A DNA stretch of 64,000 nt from Runella sp. CRIBMP (GTDB lineage Bacteria; Bacteroidota; Bacteroidia; Cytophagales; Spirosomataceae), in NCBI RefSeq assembly GCF_009905605.1, contig NZ_JAAAKZ010000003.1, positions 744,001 to 808,000 on the forward strand, read 5' to 3'. Each line of letters begins with the position of its first letter. Position 1 is the first letter of the stretch. A model generated the notes under the pieces. It searched no databases. It worked only from the letters and a program-made list of their open reading frames with translations, and was not told where the DNA came from. Made by a program: the position numbers and the translations under genes. This document shows, piece after piece, positions 49,335 to 58,840 of this stretch.

Positions 49335-49952
49335 CTACTGTTTTGGTTTGGTTGTTTTATTTGGGGTATCCGTTGCATTTGGTTTAGCCGCAGGCGTATT
49401 AACGCCGGGCGTACTCGTTTTATTATTTTTTGTGTCTGTTACTAAGCCCAATTCTTCCATCACATAATCAGTGTAATCATGGACGGGGTTTGAATAGATA
49501 ATGACAAAATCACTTGATTTGTCAAGCAGCATATCCAATCTCCGTTGCCGACATACGCGCTCACTGGCTTTGTATACTTGGTCGGTAATGGGTTTGATGA
49601 GTTCCTTCTTTTTTTGAAACAGCAAACCTTCAAAGCCGAAAATTTTATTGTTATACTCTCTAGCTTCGCGTTCTTTGTCGTTGATTTCCTGCTGGCGTTT
49701 GCGTTTCATTTCATCGGTCAGCAATACTTCTTCGGCTTGATAGAGGCGTTGGAGCTTGTCTATTTCGGCATATTTATCCTGAATTTCTTTGGCCCAACGA
49801 TCTGAAAATTTATCTAATTCGGCTTGTGCTTTTTGATAATCAGGCATTTTTGTTGTTATATACTCCATATCTATATACCCTAATTTTTGGGCTGATAATG
49901 AGTAGGTTACTATAACAAACTGCAAAAGTAGTAAAAGCCAGCGGGTTTTCAT
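49335..49952 (-). CDS. OmpH/Skp-family periplasmic chaperone
   Basis: This 205-residue protein has a signal peptide (MKTRWLLLLLQFVIVTYSLSAQ) and the Skp fold: LGYIDMEYITTKMPDYQKAQAEL, a coiled coil of about 60 residues, and a conserved VICRQRRLDMLLDKSS-like segment (VCRQRRLDMLLDKSSDFV). Like its neighbour it has a Thr/Pro/Lys-rich tail. Together with bamA and uppS this makes the conserved Bacteroidota outer-membrane biogenesis block. I start it at 49952; an ATG 12 codons earlier would precede the signal peptide with a basic, polar extension. Confidence 0.9.
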   Translation of the reverse strand: MKTRWLLLLLQFVIVTYSLSAQKLGYIDMEYITTKMPDYQKAQAELDKFSDRWAKEIQDKYAEIDKLQRLYQAEEVLLTDEMKRKRQQEINDKEREAREYNNKIFGFEGLLFQKKKELIKPITDQVYKASERVCRQRRLDMLLDKSSDFVIIYSNPVHDYTDYVMEELGLVTDTKNNKTSTPGVNTPAAKPNATDTPNKTTKPKQ

Positions 49953-50021
49953 ACATCTTTTGGATTTTGGATACCGGATATCAGACATTAACTCAGTGTT
50001 GTATATCCAAAATATACCTTC

Positions 50022-52661
50022 TTATCTAAGTTGTTGGCCAATCGTAAAGTGGAATTGTGGCCCACTACGTTTGGTTTGTCCTGGTAGTGGATCAAAACCA
50101 TACGCCCAGTCAATGCCAATAAGACCAAATGCAGGCATAAAGATACGTGCTCCAACCCCCGCAGAACGCTTGAGGTCAAACGGATTGAAATCTTTGTATT
50201 TTTTCTGCGGTGCATCGGTTCCCCAGTTGTTCCCTGCTTCGGCAAATACTAAACCAAAAATGGTCGCCGAAGGGTTGAGGGAAAGAGGATAGCGGAGCTC
50301 CATGACGTACTTGCTGTAAGCAACCCCTCCCAAGCTGGAGGCAACGCCAGTGTTAGTGGCACCAGTCGTTTGAGAGGCATCAGTTGTACTCAAACGGTTA
50401 TAAATCGGAACAAGCGCGCGGTCAGCATATCCGCGTAAACCAATAATATCCTGTGCCAACGCAAACATTCCATAACCTGCCAACCCTGAGCCTCCAAGCA
50501 CGAATCGCTCAAAAGGACTGATGGAGAGGTTTTTATTGTATCGCCCCAAGAAACCTAAGTGTGCGCGGGTACTGAGTACGAGTTTTCCTGCCACGGTCTG
50601 GAACCAACTAGCGTCAAACATCCATTTGTGGTACTCTACCCATTTGAAGCGGTCTTCGCTATTGGCAAAGCTGGTTTTACCCGTAATGGCCGAATAAGGA
50701 GGAGTAAAGGTGCCACTCAGCGAGAATGAAGACCCGCCACGTGGGAATTGTGGGTTGTCGATTGTGTTGCGCGATAACGTCAGGTTAAGCGTTAAGTTGT
50801 TTGAAACTCCGTTAGGATAACCGATTCCGAACAAGTCAAGGCTATCCATTCGGTAGCGCTGGTAAGACAATGCCGAACTCAACACAAAATAACGATCGGG
50901 GATTTTAAGACGCTTTCCGAGAGAAACCGTAACCCCCGTGTTTTTGTAAGAACCCAAGAAATTTAGGGCGCTGCTGTTTGAGCGGGTATAAAAATTAGAA
51001 TAATCAACGGTACGATACACGGTACGGCTGAGGTTGATTCCAAAGGTTACGGGTTTTTTACCGCCTAGCCAAGGTTCGGTAAAGCTAATCGAATACGTTT
51101 GGAACTGCCGTCCACTCGCTTGGAAACGTACCGCCAATTTCTGCCCGTCGCCGGAAGGTAGGGGTTTCCAAGCTTTCAGATTGCCGATATTTTTTGTAGA
51201 GAAATTGTTGAAAACCAATCCCAGCGTGCCTACAAATCCGATAAATCCACCCCAGCCGCCAGAAAGCTCGATTTGGTCACTTGGTTTTTCTTCGACGGTA
51301 TATTCAATATCTACGGTACCATCTTCGGGGTGAGGAATAGGCTGAATACCGATTTTTTCTGCATCAAAATAACCTAATTGTGAAAGCTGACGTTGTGTGT
51401 TGATGATTTCTGTTTTGCTGAATTTTTGGCCAGGCAACGTAAACAATTCACGCATTACGACGTGGTCGCTGGTTTTGGTGTTTCCGTTTAGAATAATCTT
51501 GTTGATGGTGGCCTGTTTGCCTTCAAAAATTCGCATTTCGACGTCAATCGAATCACCTTCGATTGATTTCTCAACGGGACGGCAGTTATAGTACAAGTAG
51601 CCGTCGTCCATGTAAAGTGAGCTTACATCCTGTCCTGGGTTGGCTTCAAGGCGTTTTTGAATTTCTTCAGGATTGTAGATATCTCCTTTTTTGAGCCCAA
51701 ATACTTTATTCAAAATCTCGGTTGAATGGAGGTAATTCCCCTCCCAAGTTATATTGCGGATATAGTAACGAGGCCCTTCCTCAATGTTCATGACCAAATC
51801 AATGGTTTTGCCATCGGCATTTTGGATGATTGAGTCCGAAACAATGGTGGCATCCCGGAAACCGTTCTTGTTGTAAAGTTCAATCAGTTTCTCCTTGTCT
51901 TCGTCGTATTTTTTGGGGATAAACTTAGAAGGTGTAAACAAACGCCCGAAACGCATCTGCTTGGTGCCTTTCATTTTGTTGCGCAGCTTCTGTTCGTAAA
52001 TCTCATTTCGTCCGTTGAAAACAATCTGCCGAATTTTGACTTTGGGCCCTTTAGAAACAAATATTTTTAGGGTTGCATTTCCCCGGGTTGAATCCGTAAT
52101 TTGAGCAATCCGTACCTTTACGTTCAAAAATCCTTTGTCCATAAAAAAGCGTTTCACGGCCAACTGCGTGTTTTTAATCATCGTGTTGGAAATAATACGC
52201 CCTTTGGGGAGTTTAATTTTGTCGTTGAGGGATTCCTGCTCTCCTTTACGGATTCCGTCGTAGGTTACTTTAAACAAGCGTGACTGTTCTTTGATATGAA
52301 GCTCAAGCCAGATTTGGTCACCTTCAATCTTGCGGTAGAGCACTTCTACATCTTCGAGGATTTTCTGGTCCATCAATTTTTTGATGGCGCCCGTGATGGC
52401 ATCGCCCGGGACTTTTATTTTATCACCAATTTTCAGTCCCGACATTGAAATCATGGAGTTAGGGTCCAAAAATTGATTCCCTGTCACCACGATGTCGGCA
52501 ATGACGAGCTCTTTGGGATTGGCATAACTAACGGCATCTTCGACGGGCGCGGTTGTAGTACGTTGTCCAAGGCCCAATTGTTGGGCCATTGCTGATACTA
52601 CAGTGCATAGAAAAACGACCACAAAAGTTGCTAAGCGGCCGGGGCGGTTAAAATTTTTCAT
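50022..52661 (-). CDS. bamA: Outer-membrane protein assembly factor BamA
   Basis: BamA inserts beta-barrel proteins into the outer membrane. The 879-residue protein has a signal peptide, five POTRA domains in the N-terminal ~480 residues (repeated forms such as VEVLYRKIEGDQIWLELHI and IVSDSIIQNADGKTIDLVM) and a 16-strand barrel. The conserved loop-6 motif appears as GLRGYADR in place of VRGF. The C-terminus ends in a beta strand (FHFTIGQQLR). I start it at 52661 (MKNFNRPGR), which gives a clean signal peptide. It is upstream of the two Skp-like genes. Confidence 0.95.
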   Translation of the reverse strand: MKNFNRPGRLATFVVVFLCTVVSAMAQQLGLGQRTTTAPVEDAVSYANPKELVIADIVVTGNQFLDPNSMISMSGLKIGDKIKVPGDAITGAIKKLMDQKILEDVEVLYRKIEGDQIWLELHIKEQSRLFKVTYDGIRKGEQESLNDKIKLPKGRIISNTMIKNTQLAVKRFFMDKGFLNVKVRIAQITDSTRGNATLKIFVSKGPKVKIRQIVFNGRNEIYEQKLRNKMKGTKQMRFGRLFTPSKFIPKKYDEDKEKLIELYNKNGFRDATIVSDSIIQNADGKTIDLVMNIEEGPRYYIRNITWEGNYLHSTEILNKVFGLKKGDIYNPEEIQKRLEANPGQDVSSLYMDDGYLYYNCRPVEKSIEGDSIDVEMRIFEGKQATINKIILNGNTKTSDHVVMRELFTLPGQKFSKTEIINTQRQLSQLGYFDAEKIGIQPIPHPEDGTVDIEYTVEEKPSDQIELSGGWGGFIGFVGTLGLVFNNFSTKNIGNLKAWKPLPSGDGQKLAVRFQASGRQFQTYSISFTEPWLGGKKPVTFGINLSRTVYRTVDYSNFYTRSNSSALNFLGSYKNTGVTVSLGKRLKIPDRYFVLSSALSYQRYRMDSLDLFGIGYPNGVSNNLTLNLTLSRNTIDNPQFPRGGSSFSLSGTFTPPYSAITGKTSFANSEDRFKWVEYHKWMFDASWFQTVAGKLVLSTRAHLGFLGRYNKNLSISPFERFVLGGSGLAGYGMFALAQDIIGLRGYADRALVPIYNRLSTTDASQTTGATNTGVASSLGGVAYSKYVMELRYPLSLNPSATIFGLVFAEAGNNWGTDAPQKKYKDFNPFDLKRSAGVGARIFMPAFGLIGIDWAYGFDPLPGQTKRSGPQFHFTIGQQLR

Positions 52662-52820
52662 AGGTAGGTACACAATTCTTGCGCTCACGGTTCGGTATCA
52701 ATTCTTTATAATTGCTTTGATTGTACGTGTTTTGAGTTTGGTAAAATAAGAAAAACAAGGGTAGAAATCCGTCGCAAAGAGCATTTTTATCCAAAATGGT
52801 ATAACGATAAAAGTGCGGCT

Positions 52821-53570
52821 TTATTTCGCATCGCTCAGAATCTGTTCGCTGGTTTTTCCGAATCGGCGTTCCCGCTGCTGAAAAGACAAAATAGCCTCGT
52901 GCAGGTGATTACGGCGAAAGTCAGGCCAAAATACATCGTCATAAAAATAGAGCTCTGCGTAGGCCAATTGCCACAACAGAAAGTTACTGATACGGTGATC
53001 ACCGCCTGTTCGTAGCATCAGGTCTACTTCGGGGCGGTCGAGGGTCGAAAGCTTGGAGTTTAGTAGGCTTTCGGTAATGTCTTCAGGGCGTAGCGTTCCT
53101 GCCTTTACTTCGCGGGCCAGTTGTTGGGTAGCCTGAACAATATCCCATTTTCCGCTGTAGCCGAGCGCTAAAATCAAATTAAGACCCGTGTTTTGTTTTG
53201 TCTTATCAATTGCTTCCTGAAGTTCACGCTGACAGGAGTTAGGCAGGCTGTCGATGTCGCCAATGCTGTTGAGTCTGACATTGTTTTTTTGCAAAGTAGG
53301 CAATTCATCAGCAATGGTATGAACCAACAATTCCATGAGCGCCCGAACTTCTGCTTCTGGGCGGCCCCAGTTTTCGGTCGAGAAGGCATATAAGGTCAAG
53401 TATTCAACTCCCAGCTCTGCACAACCTTCGGTCGCTTCGCGTACTGCCTTGATGGCATTGCGGTGTCCGAAAACCCGCATGGCGCCGCGTTGTTTGGCCC
53501 ATCGTCCGTTGCCATCCATGATAATGGCAATGTGTCGAGGGAGTTTAGTACGGTCAATTTGCTCTTTCAT
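52821..53570 (-). CDS. uppS: Isoprenyl transferase (undecaprenyl diphosphate synthase)
   Basis: UppS builds the C55 lipid carrier for peptidoglycan and surface glycans by cis-condensation of isopentenyl diphosphate. The 249-residue protein has the substrate-binding signature IIMDGNGRWAKQRG (17-30), LTLYAFSTENWGRP, and VDLMLRTGGDHRISNFL with the catalytic and metal residues. The length is normal. It is the first gene of the uppS-bamA-ompH-ompH block and has its own promoter. Confidence 0.96.
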   Translation of the reverse strand: MKEQIDRTKLPRHIAIIMDGNGRWAKQRGAMRVFGHRNAIKAVREATEGCAELGVEYLTLYAFSTENWGRPEAEVRALMELLVHTIADELPTLQKNNVRLNSIGDIDSLPNSCQRELQEAIDKTKQNTGLNLILALGYSGKWDIVQATQQLAREVKAGTLRPEDITESLLNSKLSTLDRPEVDLMLRTGGDHRISNFLLWQLAYAELYFYDDVFWPDFRRNHLHEAILSFQQRERRFGKTSEQILSDAK

Positions 53571-53669
53571 TACAAGGGATATTGAGTCGTTTCTTTGCTA
53601 AATCAGTAAGTAATAAAAAATTATAATGATAAAGCCCTGATTTATAGTTGACGACTAAAAATAGGGCAG

Positions 53670-53698
53670 CAAAGTTAGGTAAATTATCAGGTATTCAA
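53670..53698 (-). promoter_or_regulatory. Bacteroidota-type promoter for uppS
   Basis: On the minus strand TTG (53698-53696), an 18-base spacer and TAACTTTG (53677-53670) fit the TTG-N17-23-TAnnTTTG consensus. Transcription would begin near 53663, about 93 bases before the uppS start, and it separates uppS from the MATE gene upstream. Confidence 0.65.
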
Positions 53699-53725
53699 AA
53701 CGTGTCAACCAGTTGAATTTGAGTA

Positions 53726-55111
53726 TTAGACTTTCTTATTTTTCCATTTTCCGCGTTTAAAAAGCACAATTCCTACTACTGCCAGTAGTGATTCGCTAAA
53801 AGCAACGGAGGTATAAACGCCTTCGGGACCCATCTTAAGTTGTTTTGCAAGGATGTATGCCAGTGGAATTTCGACGGCCCAAAAACAAAATAGGTTCATC
53901 AGCGTAGGCGTCAGGGTATCGCCAGCGCCGTTGAATGATTGGCTGATGACCATCCCATACGCAAAAAACAGGTAGCCTAGGCAAACGATTCGTAAGCAGT
54001 TGACGCCCGTATTGACGGTTACGGGGTCGGCATTGAACCACGATATAATGGGGCGGGAAAAAATGAAAAAGACGAGTGCAATAACGGCCAGAAAAAGAAA
54101 GTTCAAAAAAGCCGCCCGCCAAACCGAGGCTTCGGCGCGGTCGGGCTTGTTGGCTCCGAGGTTTTGTCCTACCAGCGTGGCGGCGGCATTGGCCATACCC
54201 CACGAAGGCAAAATTGTGAACACAATGATGCGGATGGCAATGGTATACCCCGCCACAATGCTTGGGCCAAAATCAGAGAGGATGCGCGTCAGGAATACCC
54301 AACTCGCGGAGGAAATCAAAAACTGACCTGTTCCGCCTGCGGCTACGCTTAGTAAATTACGAATGATGGCTATATTGACTTTAAATTGGGTAGCCAATAC
54401 TTGAATGGTTCCTGTGGTTTTGGCGAGTGCATTTAATTGGTATAATACGCCTACGGTACGGCCGATGGTAGTTGCCATTGCTGAGCCTGCCACGCCAAAC
54501 GCAGGCACGGGCCCCCAACCAAAAATGAATAGAGGACAAAGCAAAATATTGATTCCGTTGGCAATCCATAGTGAGCGCATGGCAACGGCGGCATCACCGC
54601 CGCCGCGTAGCACGCCACTCAACGTATAGAGGAGCATAATGGCTGGGCTGCTCGCAAAAATAATCCTTGTAAAGTTGGCCCCCGAAGCAATCAGCACCGA
54701 AGAGCCTCCCATGGCGCGTAAAATAGCCTCAGCACCCAAAAAACCGCCAAGTCCCATGGCCATGCCCAATCCCAATGAAACCAGAATAACCTGGGCGGCT
54801 GCGTGACCAGCTTCAATAAACTGTTTTTCGCCCACTCGCCTTGCTACAATGGCCGTGGCTGCGGTGCTTAGACCGATGGCAACGGAGTACACGAGCGTAA
54901 GCACCGACTCCGTAAGACCTACGGTTGCGATGGCATCGGTGCTGATTTTGGAAACAAAAAATACATCTACTACCGCAAACAAGGATTCCATGACCATTTC
55001 GAGAATCATGGGAACTGACAACAGAAAAATAGCGCGATTAATACTTCCAGAGGTGTATTCCTGTTCTTCGCCTTTGAGGGCTTGAAGTAATAACGTAAAG
55101 AATTTTTGCAT
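53726..55111 (-). CDS. MATE-family efflux transporter
   Basis: The protein has 12 predicted helices in two related halves, as in NorM-type exporters. INRAIFLLSVPMILEMVMESLFAVVDVFFVSKI at the front and the second-half helix repeat are characteristic (the quoted region spans residues ~25-56). It probably exports cationic drugs or metabolites using Na+ or H+. I start it at 55111 (461 residues); a longer reading to 55195 would overlap the WD40 gene and add an atypical extension. Confidence 0.92.
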   Translation of the reverse strand: MQKFFTLLLQALKGEEQEYTSGSINRAIFLLSVPMILEMVMESLFAVVDVFFVSKISTDAIATVGLTESVLTLVYSVAIGLSTAATAIVARRVGEKQFIEAGHAAAQVILVSLGLGMAMGLGGFLGAEAILRAMGGSSVLIASGANFTRIIFASSPAIMLLYTLSGVLRGGGDAAVAMRSLWIANGINILLCPLFIFGWGPVPAFGVAGSAMATTIGRTVGVLYQLNALAKTTGTIQVLATQFKVNIAIIRNLLSVAAGGTGQFLISSASWVFLTRILSDFGPSIVAGYTIAIRIIVFTILPSWGMANAAATLVGQNLGANKPDRAEASVWRAAFLNFLFLAVIALVFFIFSRPIISWFNADPVTVNTGVNCLRIVCLGYLFFAYGMVISQSFNGAGDTLTPTLMNLFCFWAVEIPLAYILAKQLKMGPEGVYTSVAFSESLLAVVGIVLFKRGKWKNKKV

Positions 55112-55173
55112 GGCTGTAAATGAGAGCATTTCGTCGATTAGAACGATGAACCAAAACCGTTCAAAACACAAAT

Positions 55174-56088
55174 TTACAAACTTTTTATATCCCACACCGA
55201 AATTCGTTTGTCATCGCTTGCCGAAACCAGCTGATTATCAAACGTTGACCAAAGAAGTTTGTTGATAGATGTGCCGTGCCCCGCGTGTCGTGCGCGGTCG
55301 ATGACTTTGAGTAGTTTAAAGGTAGTGGCGTCCCATACTTTAATAGATTTGTCCATGCTACAAGTAGCCAGCCATTGCGCATCGGGGCTGTAAACTACGT
55401 GATTGATGGCAAAAAGATGCGCTACAACATCCTGATGCAAGCTATACTTTTCGGACACGTCCCAGACTTTGAGGTGCGCATCCCGACTACCAGAAATCAA
55501 AAATCGCCCGTCGGGAGAATATTGTAGGGTAAACACCGAATTGGTATGTGATACTAAGGTATAATGCAATACATGCTCGTCCAGTCCAAATATCCGGATG
55601 GTATGGTCACTGTACCCTACCGCGAGTTCGCGGGTGTGTGGGTTGATGCTGATACAACGGGCGCTTTGATTGGAGGCTTTCAAGTGCTTACGAACCGCAA
55701 ATTGGTCTTTGTCCATGATTAACACTACGCCGTCTGATAGTCCAATAAAAGCTTGATTTTCAAAGAATTGAATATCGAAAATGGTGGCAGAGGTCAGGCG
55801 AATGGATGACACAACCAGCTTCTCATACGGTGCTATGCGTTGAATTCCTTCGTAGTTTTGTCCTACCCACAGTTGGTTTTTAACCGAATCATACGCCATA
55901 GAATATACCGAAGCGGGTACTTGTGCTACCACTTCTCCCCAATCTGGACGGGTCAAATCCCAATGTACAACCAGGCCATCGCCCGCTGCCGAGAAAAAAT
56001 GGTGCGGTTGGAGGGCAGGTTGGAGGGCGTAAACACAATCTCGGTGTCCGGAAAATGTATCTATTTTTTGAACTTGAATTTTCGTCAT
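55174..56088 (-). CDS. WD40-repeat protein
   Basis: This 304-residue protein is a seven-bladed propeller of WD40 repeats with no other domain and no signal peptide, so it is cytoplasmic. Typical GH...WD blade ends are seen in SGHRDCVYAL, SGSRDAHLKVWD, CSMDKSIKVWD and SASDDKRISVWD. It is likely a scaffold for protein binding; the partner is unknown. It is transcribed in the same direction as the MATE gene and lies directly upstream of it, with 62 bases between them. Confidence 0.9.
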   Translation of the reverse strand: MTKIQVQKIDTFSGHRDCVYALQPALQPHHFFSAAGDGLVVHWDLTRPDWGEVVAQVPASVYSMAYDSVKNQLWVGQNYEGIQRIAPYEKLVVSSIRLTSATIFDIQFFENQAFIGLSDGVVLIMDKDQFAVRKHLKASNQSARCISINPHTRELAVGYSDHTIRIFGLDEHVLHYTLVSHTNSVFTLQYSPDGRFLISGSRDAHLKVWDVSEKYSLHQDVVAHLFAINHVVYSPDAQWLATCSMDKSIKVWDATTFKLLKVIDRARHAGHGTSINKLLWSTFDNQLVSASDDKRISVWDIKSL

Positions 56089-56184
56089 GGCATAAATGAA
56101 CTCCCAACCTGAGGTTGGATAAGTATAAAATTACGGGCTATATTTACGAATTACAATGAATAAGTACTTGATAACTCCTTTATA

Positions 56185-56820
56185 ATGCCGCTGGTTCGTC
56201 AATGGACAGTTTTTGATGACTGTGAAATTTTAGTTTGGGAAATTGCCGAGGCTCCCGAAGTGTTGCTTCAGAACGTGGTGGCGGAGGCCGAAGAGTGGGA
56301 TGAATTCAAAACCATTTCTCACCCCCAAAAACAATTAGAGTGGCTGACTGGGCGGTATGTCATGCAATTATTGGTGGAAAGTAAAGGTCTACCGTATGAA
56401 GGAATGGTGAAAGATGAATACGGAAAGCCTCATTTAAGACGCCGAATCGCCGAGATTTCTATTACGCATACGGTTAAGTACGTGGGGGTTACGTTGCACC
56501 CTACCAAACCGCTCGGAATTGACATGGAACGCATGGCCGATAAACTGGCCCGCGTAGCACCGAAGTTTTTGTCAGAAAATGAAAAGTTGGAGGTACGGAT
56601 GGAGCTTCCAAAATTAGTAACCTACTGGTGCGCCAAAGAGGCGCTGTATAAACTAGACGGTGTGCGGCGGCTTAACTTCAAAAATCATATTTTTGTCAAA
56701 CCTTTTGGGGATAGCGATGCCTATGGGCAGGGCATGGTTTCTGTCCCCGAAATTTCCCAACAATTACACCACTTGCATCGGTTTTGGGTGGAGGATTTCT
56801 GCGGAGTCGTGGCTATTTAA
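56185..56820 (+). CDS. 4'-phosphopantetheinyl transferase-family protein
   Basis: These enzymes load carrier proteins with the phosphopantetheine arm from coenzyme A. The 211-residue protein has the magnesium-site GIDME (about 113) and the characteristic WCAKEALYKLDG (about 150) of the Sfp/AcpS-like superfamily, plus KPHL and ISITHT earlier. It could serve fatty-acid, polyketide or siderophore carriers; none is near in this window. It converges with the SirB1-like gene. Confidence 0.9.
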   Translation: MPLVRQWTVFDDCEILVWEIAEAPEVLLQNVVAEAEEWDEFKTISHPQKQLEWLTGRYVMQLLVESKGLPYEGMVKDEYGKPHLRRRIAEISITHTVKYVGVTLHPTKPLGIDMERMADKLARVAPKFLSENEKLEVRMELPKLVTYWCAKEALYKLDGVRRLNFKNHIFVKPFGDSDAYGQGMVSVPEISQQLHHLHRFWVEDFCGVVAI

Positions 56821-56834
56821 TAGATATTGTATGT

Positions 56835-57683
56835 TTATTCAGGCAAAGGTTCATTCAGAATTAAGGCCATTTTTTCTATTTCATTGACCTTGTCGGTATC
56901 TCCCGTTTTTTCAAACGCCAGAGTCAGATTGCGAAGCACGCGTTTGAGAATGTCAAGATTACTGCAAGGTTGATAAAAAGTCTCGTTGGATTTTAGATTC
57001 AACTGGGCAATGTAGTGGTCAATGTCAGACCGCATAAACACCAGCCCTTTGTTAAAGACATTGATGTAAAACTGAATCGAATCCTGTTTGTACGTCAGAA
57101 CAAATAGATTGGGCAAATTGACACCATAAACGGGCATATTGAGCCGCTGCGCAATAATCATGTAGATACAGCAAAGGGAAATCGGATTCCCTTTTTTTGT
57201 TTCCAACACCACGTTAATCATGGAATTGCCGGCCGAATGGAAATTTTTGGTATTCGAGCCAAACTTTAATTTCGAGAAAAAAACGTGGTTCAAGGCCCGA
57301 ATTTGGTCGATTGGGTGCATATCAATCTTAAATTCAAGCCAAGTTTCGTAGTAAAACTGTTCAAAATCAGCGCGAATTTTTTCCAGCGAAAGGTCCGGAT
57401 ACTGATAAGTAGCCACAATCCATAACCCCTCCAAGAGGTCGACGGCTCCGCCGTTGTACCAATTGGTCAAGCGTTCGAGGGTCAATACGTATTGAAGTTC
57501 ATGAATCAACTCCTCTATTTTTCGCTGTACGTCAGGGCTAAAGCCCGCACTCTCCCATTCATTCTCTAAAAAAGGAATGATTTTGCCTCCCTGTTGCCGA
57601 ATTTCGCGTTCAACCAAACGAGATACTTCCTTGTCGTCGTCGTCGAGTAGCGAAACCAGCGCTTTGATTTCTTGCTCTGTCAT
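56835..57683 (-). CDS. SirB1/transglutaminase-like family protein
   Basis: The 282-residue protein matches the SirB1 group, with a helical repeat-like front and a transglutaminase-like core: FHSAGNSMINVVLETKKGNPISLCCIYMIIAQRL carries the expected Cys position (quoted in part; residues ~140-175). LNMPVYGVNLPNLFVL follows. The family is conserved in bacteria but its biochemical role is unclear. I start it at 57683 (MTEQEIKAL); an ATG 19 codons earlier lies in the divergent promoter region of galE. Confidence 0.85.
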   Translation of the reverse strand: MTEQEIKALVSLLDDDDKEVSRLVEREIRQQGGKIIPFLENEWESAGFSPDVQRKIEELIHELQYVLTLERLTNWYNGGAVDLLEGLWIVATYQYPDLSLEKIRADFEQFYYETWLEFKIDMHPIDQIRALNHVFFSKLKFGSNTKNFHSAGNSMINVVLETKKGNPISLCCIYMIIAQRLNMPVYGVNLPNLFVLTYKQDSIQFYINVFNKGLVFMRSDIDHYIAQLNLKSNETFYQPCSNLDILKRVLRNLTLAFEKTGDTDKVNEIEKMALILNEPLPE

Positions 57684-57746
57684 ACGGTATGATTTGGCGT
57701 TGTTGGCGATAAATAAAAACAATTTTTTTTCAGCGCCCAAATTTTA

Positions 57747-57754
57747 TAGTTTTG
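57747..57754 (+). promoter_or_regulatory. Predicted -7 box for galE
   Basis: TAGTTTTG matches TAnnTTTG exactly, with transcription expected near 57761, 16 bases before the galE ATG. No TTG is seen at the usual -33 distance. Confidence 0.4.
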
Positions 57755-57776
57755 TTACTCACTTTTTGCTCAATAT

Positions 57777-58796
57777 ATGAAAATATTAGTCACAGGCGGG
57801 GCGGGTTTTATTGGCTCACATACAGTCGTTGAATTACAAAAATCGGGTTTTGAACCCATTATTGTTGACAATTTTAGCAATTCAGAGGAAAAAGTATTGG
57901 AAGGCCTCGAAAAAATAATTGGTAAGCCAGTTGTTTGCTATAAAGCTGATTGCAACGATGAAGCAGCGTTGCGTGCGCTTTTTGAAAAGGAAAAAATTGG
58001 GGGAGTAATTCATTTTGCGGCCAACAAAGCCGTGGGAGAATCGGTCGAGAATCCGCTTCTTTATTACGGAAACAACATTGGTACTACGGTTCTTTTATTA
58101 AAATTAATGAAAGAGTACGGGGTGCATAATTTCGTTTTTTCTTCTTCGTGTACGGTTTATGGCCAACCTGACCATCTGCCCGTAACGGAGGCTACGCCGC
58201 GTCAGGAAGCGGCTTCGCCGTACGGCAACACCAAGAAAATATGCGAAGATATCATCCGTGATTTTATCTTTTCTAAGCCCGCCATGAAGGCTATTGCGTT
58301 GCGTTATTTTAATCCTGTGGGTGCCCACGAAACGGCCGAAATAGGGGAGTTGCCGCGCGGAGTTCCGAGCAATTTGGTTCCTTATATTACCCAAACTGCG
58401 GCGGGTTTGCGTCAAAAATTGACCGTTTTTGGCAGTGATTACAATACCCCTGATGGTACCTGTATTCGTGATTTCATTCACGTAGTAGATTTGGCCAAAG
58501 CGCACGTAAAAGCGTTGGAACTGCTGGCGGGCGTGCAGGAAGAAAACTTCTATGATGTATTTAATATTGGTACGGGCGAGGGAGTGACGGTGTTGCAGTT
58601 GATTAAGACGTTTGAAGAAGTAAATAACATTAAATTAAATTACAGCATTGGGCCGCGTCGCCCGGGCGATGTAGAACAAATTTATGCCCAGGTCGATAAG
58701 TCGCGGGAGGTGATGAAATGGCAAACCGAAAAATCGCTGGAAGATTCACTGCGGGACGCATGGCGTTGGGAACAAAAATTAGCAACACGCAAATAG
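57777..58796 (+). CDS. galE: UDP-glucose 4-epimerase
   Basis: GalE interconverts UDP-glucose and UDP-galactose. The 339-residue extended SDR has the NAD-binding TGGAGFIGSHT (7-17), the catalytic serine region SSSCTVYGQ and the YGNTK catalytic pair (YxxxK). Conserved substrate residues are in LRYFNPVGAH. It is followed 44 bases later by rfbB in the same orientation, a nucleotide-sugar pair for cell-surface glycans, and may support the glycan operon at 11.5-19.6 kb. Confidence 0.94.
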   Translation: MKILVTGGAGFIGSHTVVELQKSGFEPIIVDNFSNSEEKVLEGLEKIIGKPVVCYKADCNDEAALRALFEKEKIGGVIHFAANKAVGESVENPLLYYGNNIGTTVLLLKLMKEYGVHNFVFSSSCTVYGQPDHLPVTEATPRQEAASPYGNTKKICEDIIRDFIFSKPAMKAIALRYFNPVGAHETAEIGELPRGVPSNLVPYITQTAAGLRQKLTVFGSDYNTPDGTCIRDFIHVVDLAKAHVKALELLAGVQEENFYDVFNIGTGEGVTVLQLIKTFEEVNNIKLNYSIGPRRPGDVEQIYAQVDKSREVMKWQTEKSLEDSLRDAWRWEQKLATRK

Positions 58797-58840
58797 TTTA
58801 TATAAAGCTTTAGAATATCCGAATTTTATTCTCAACAACT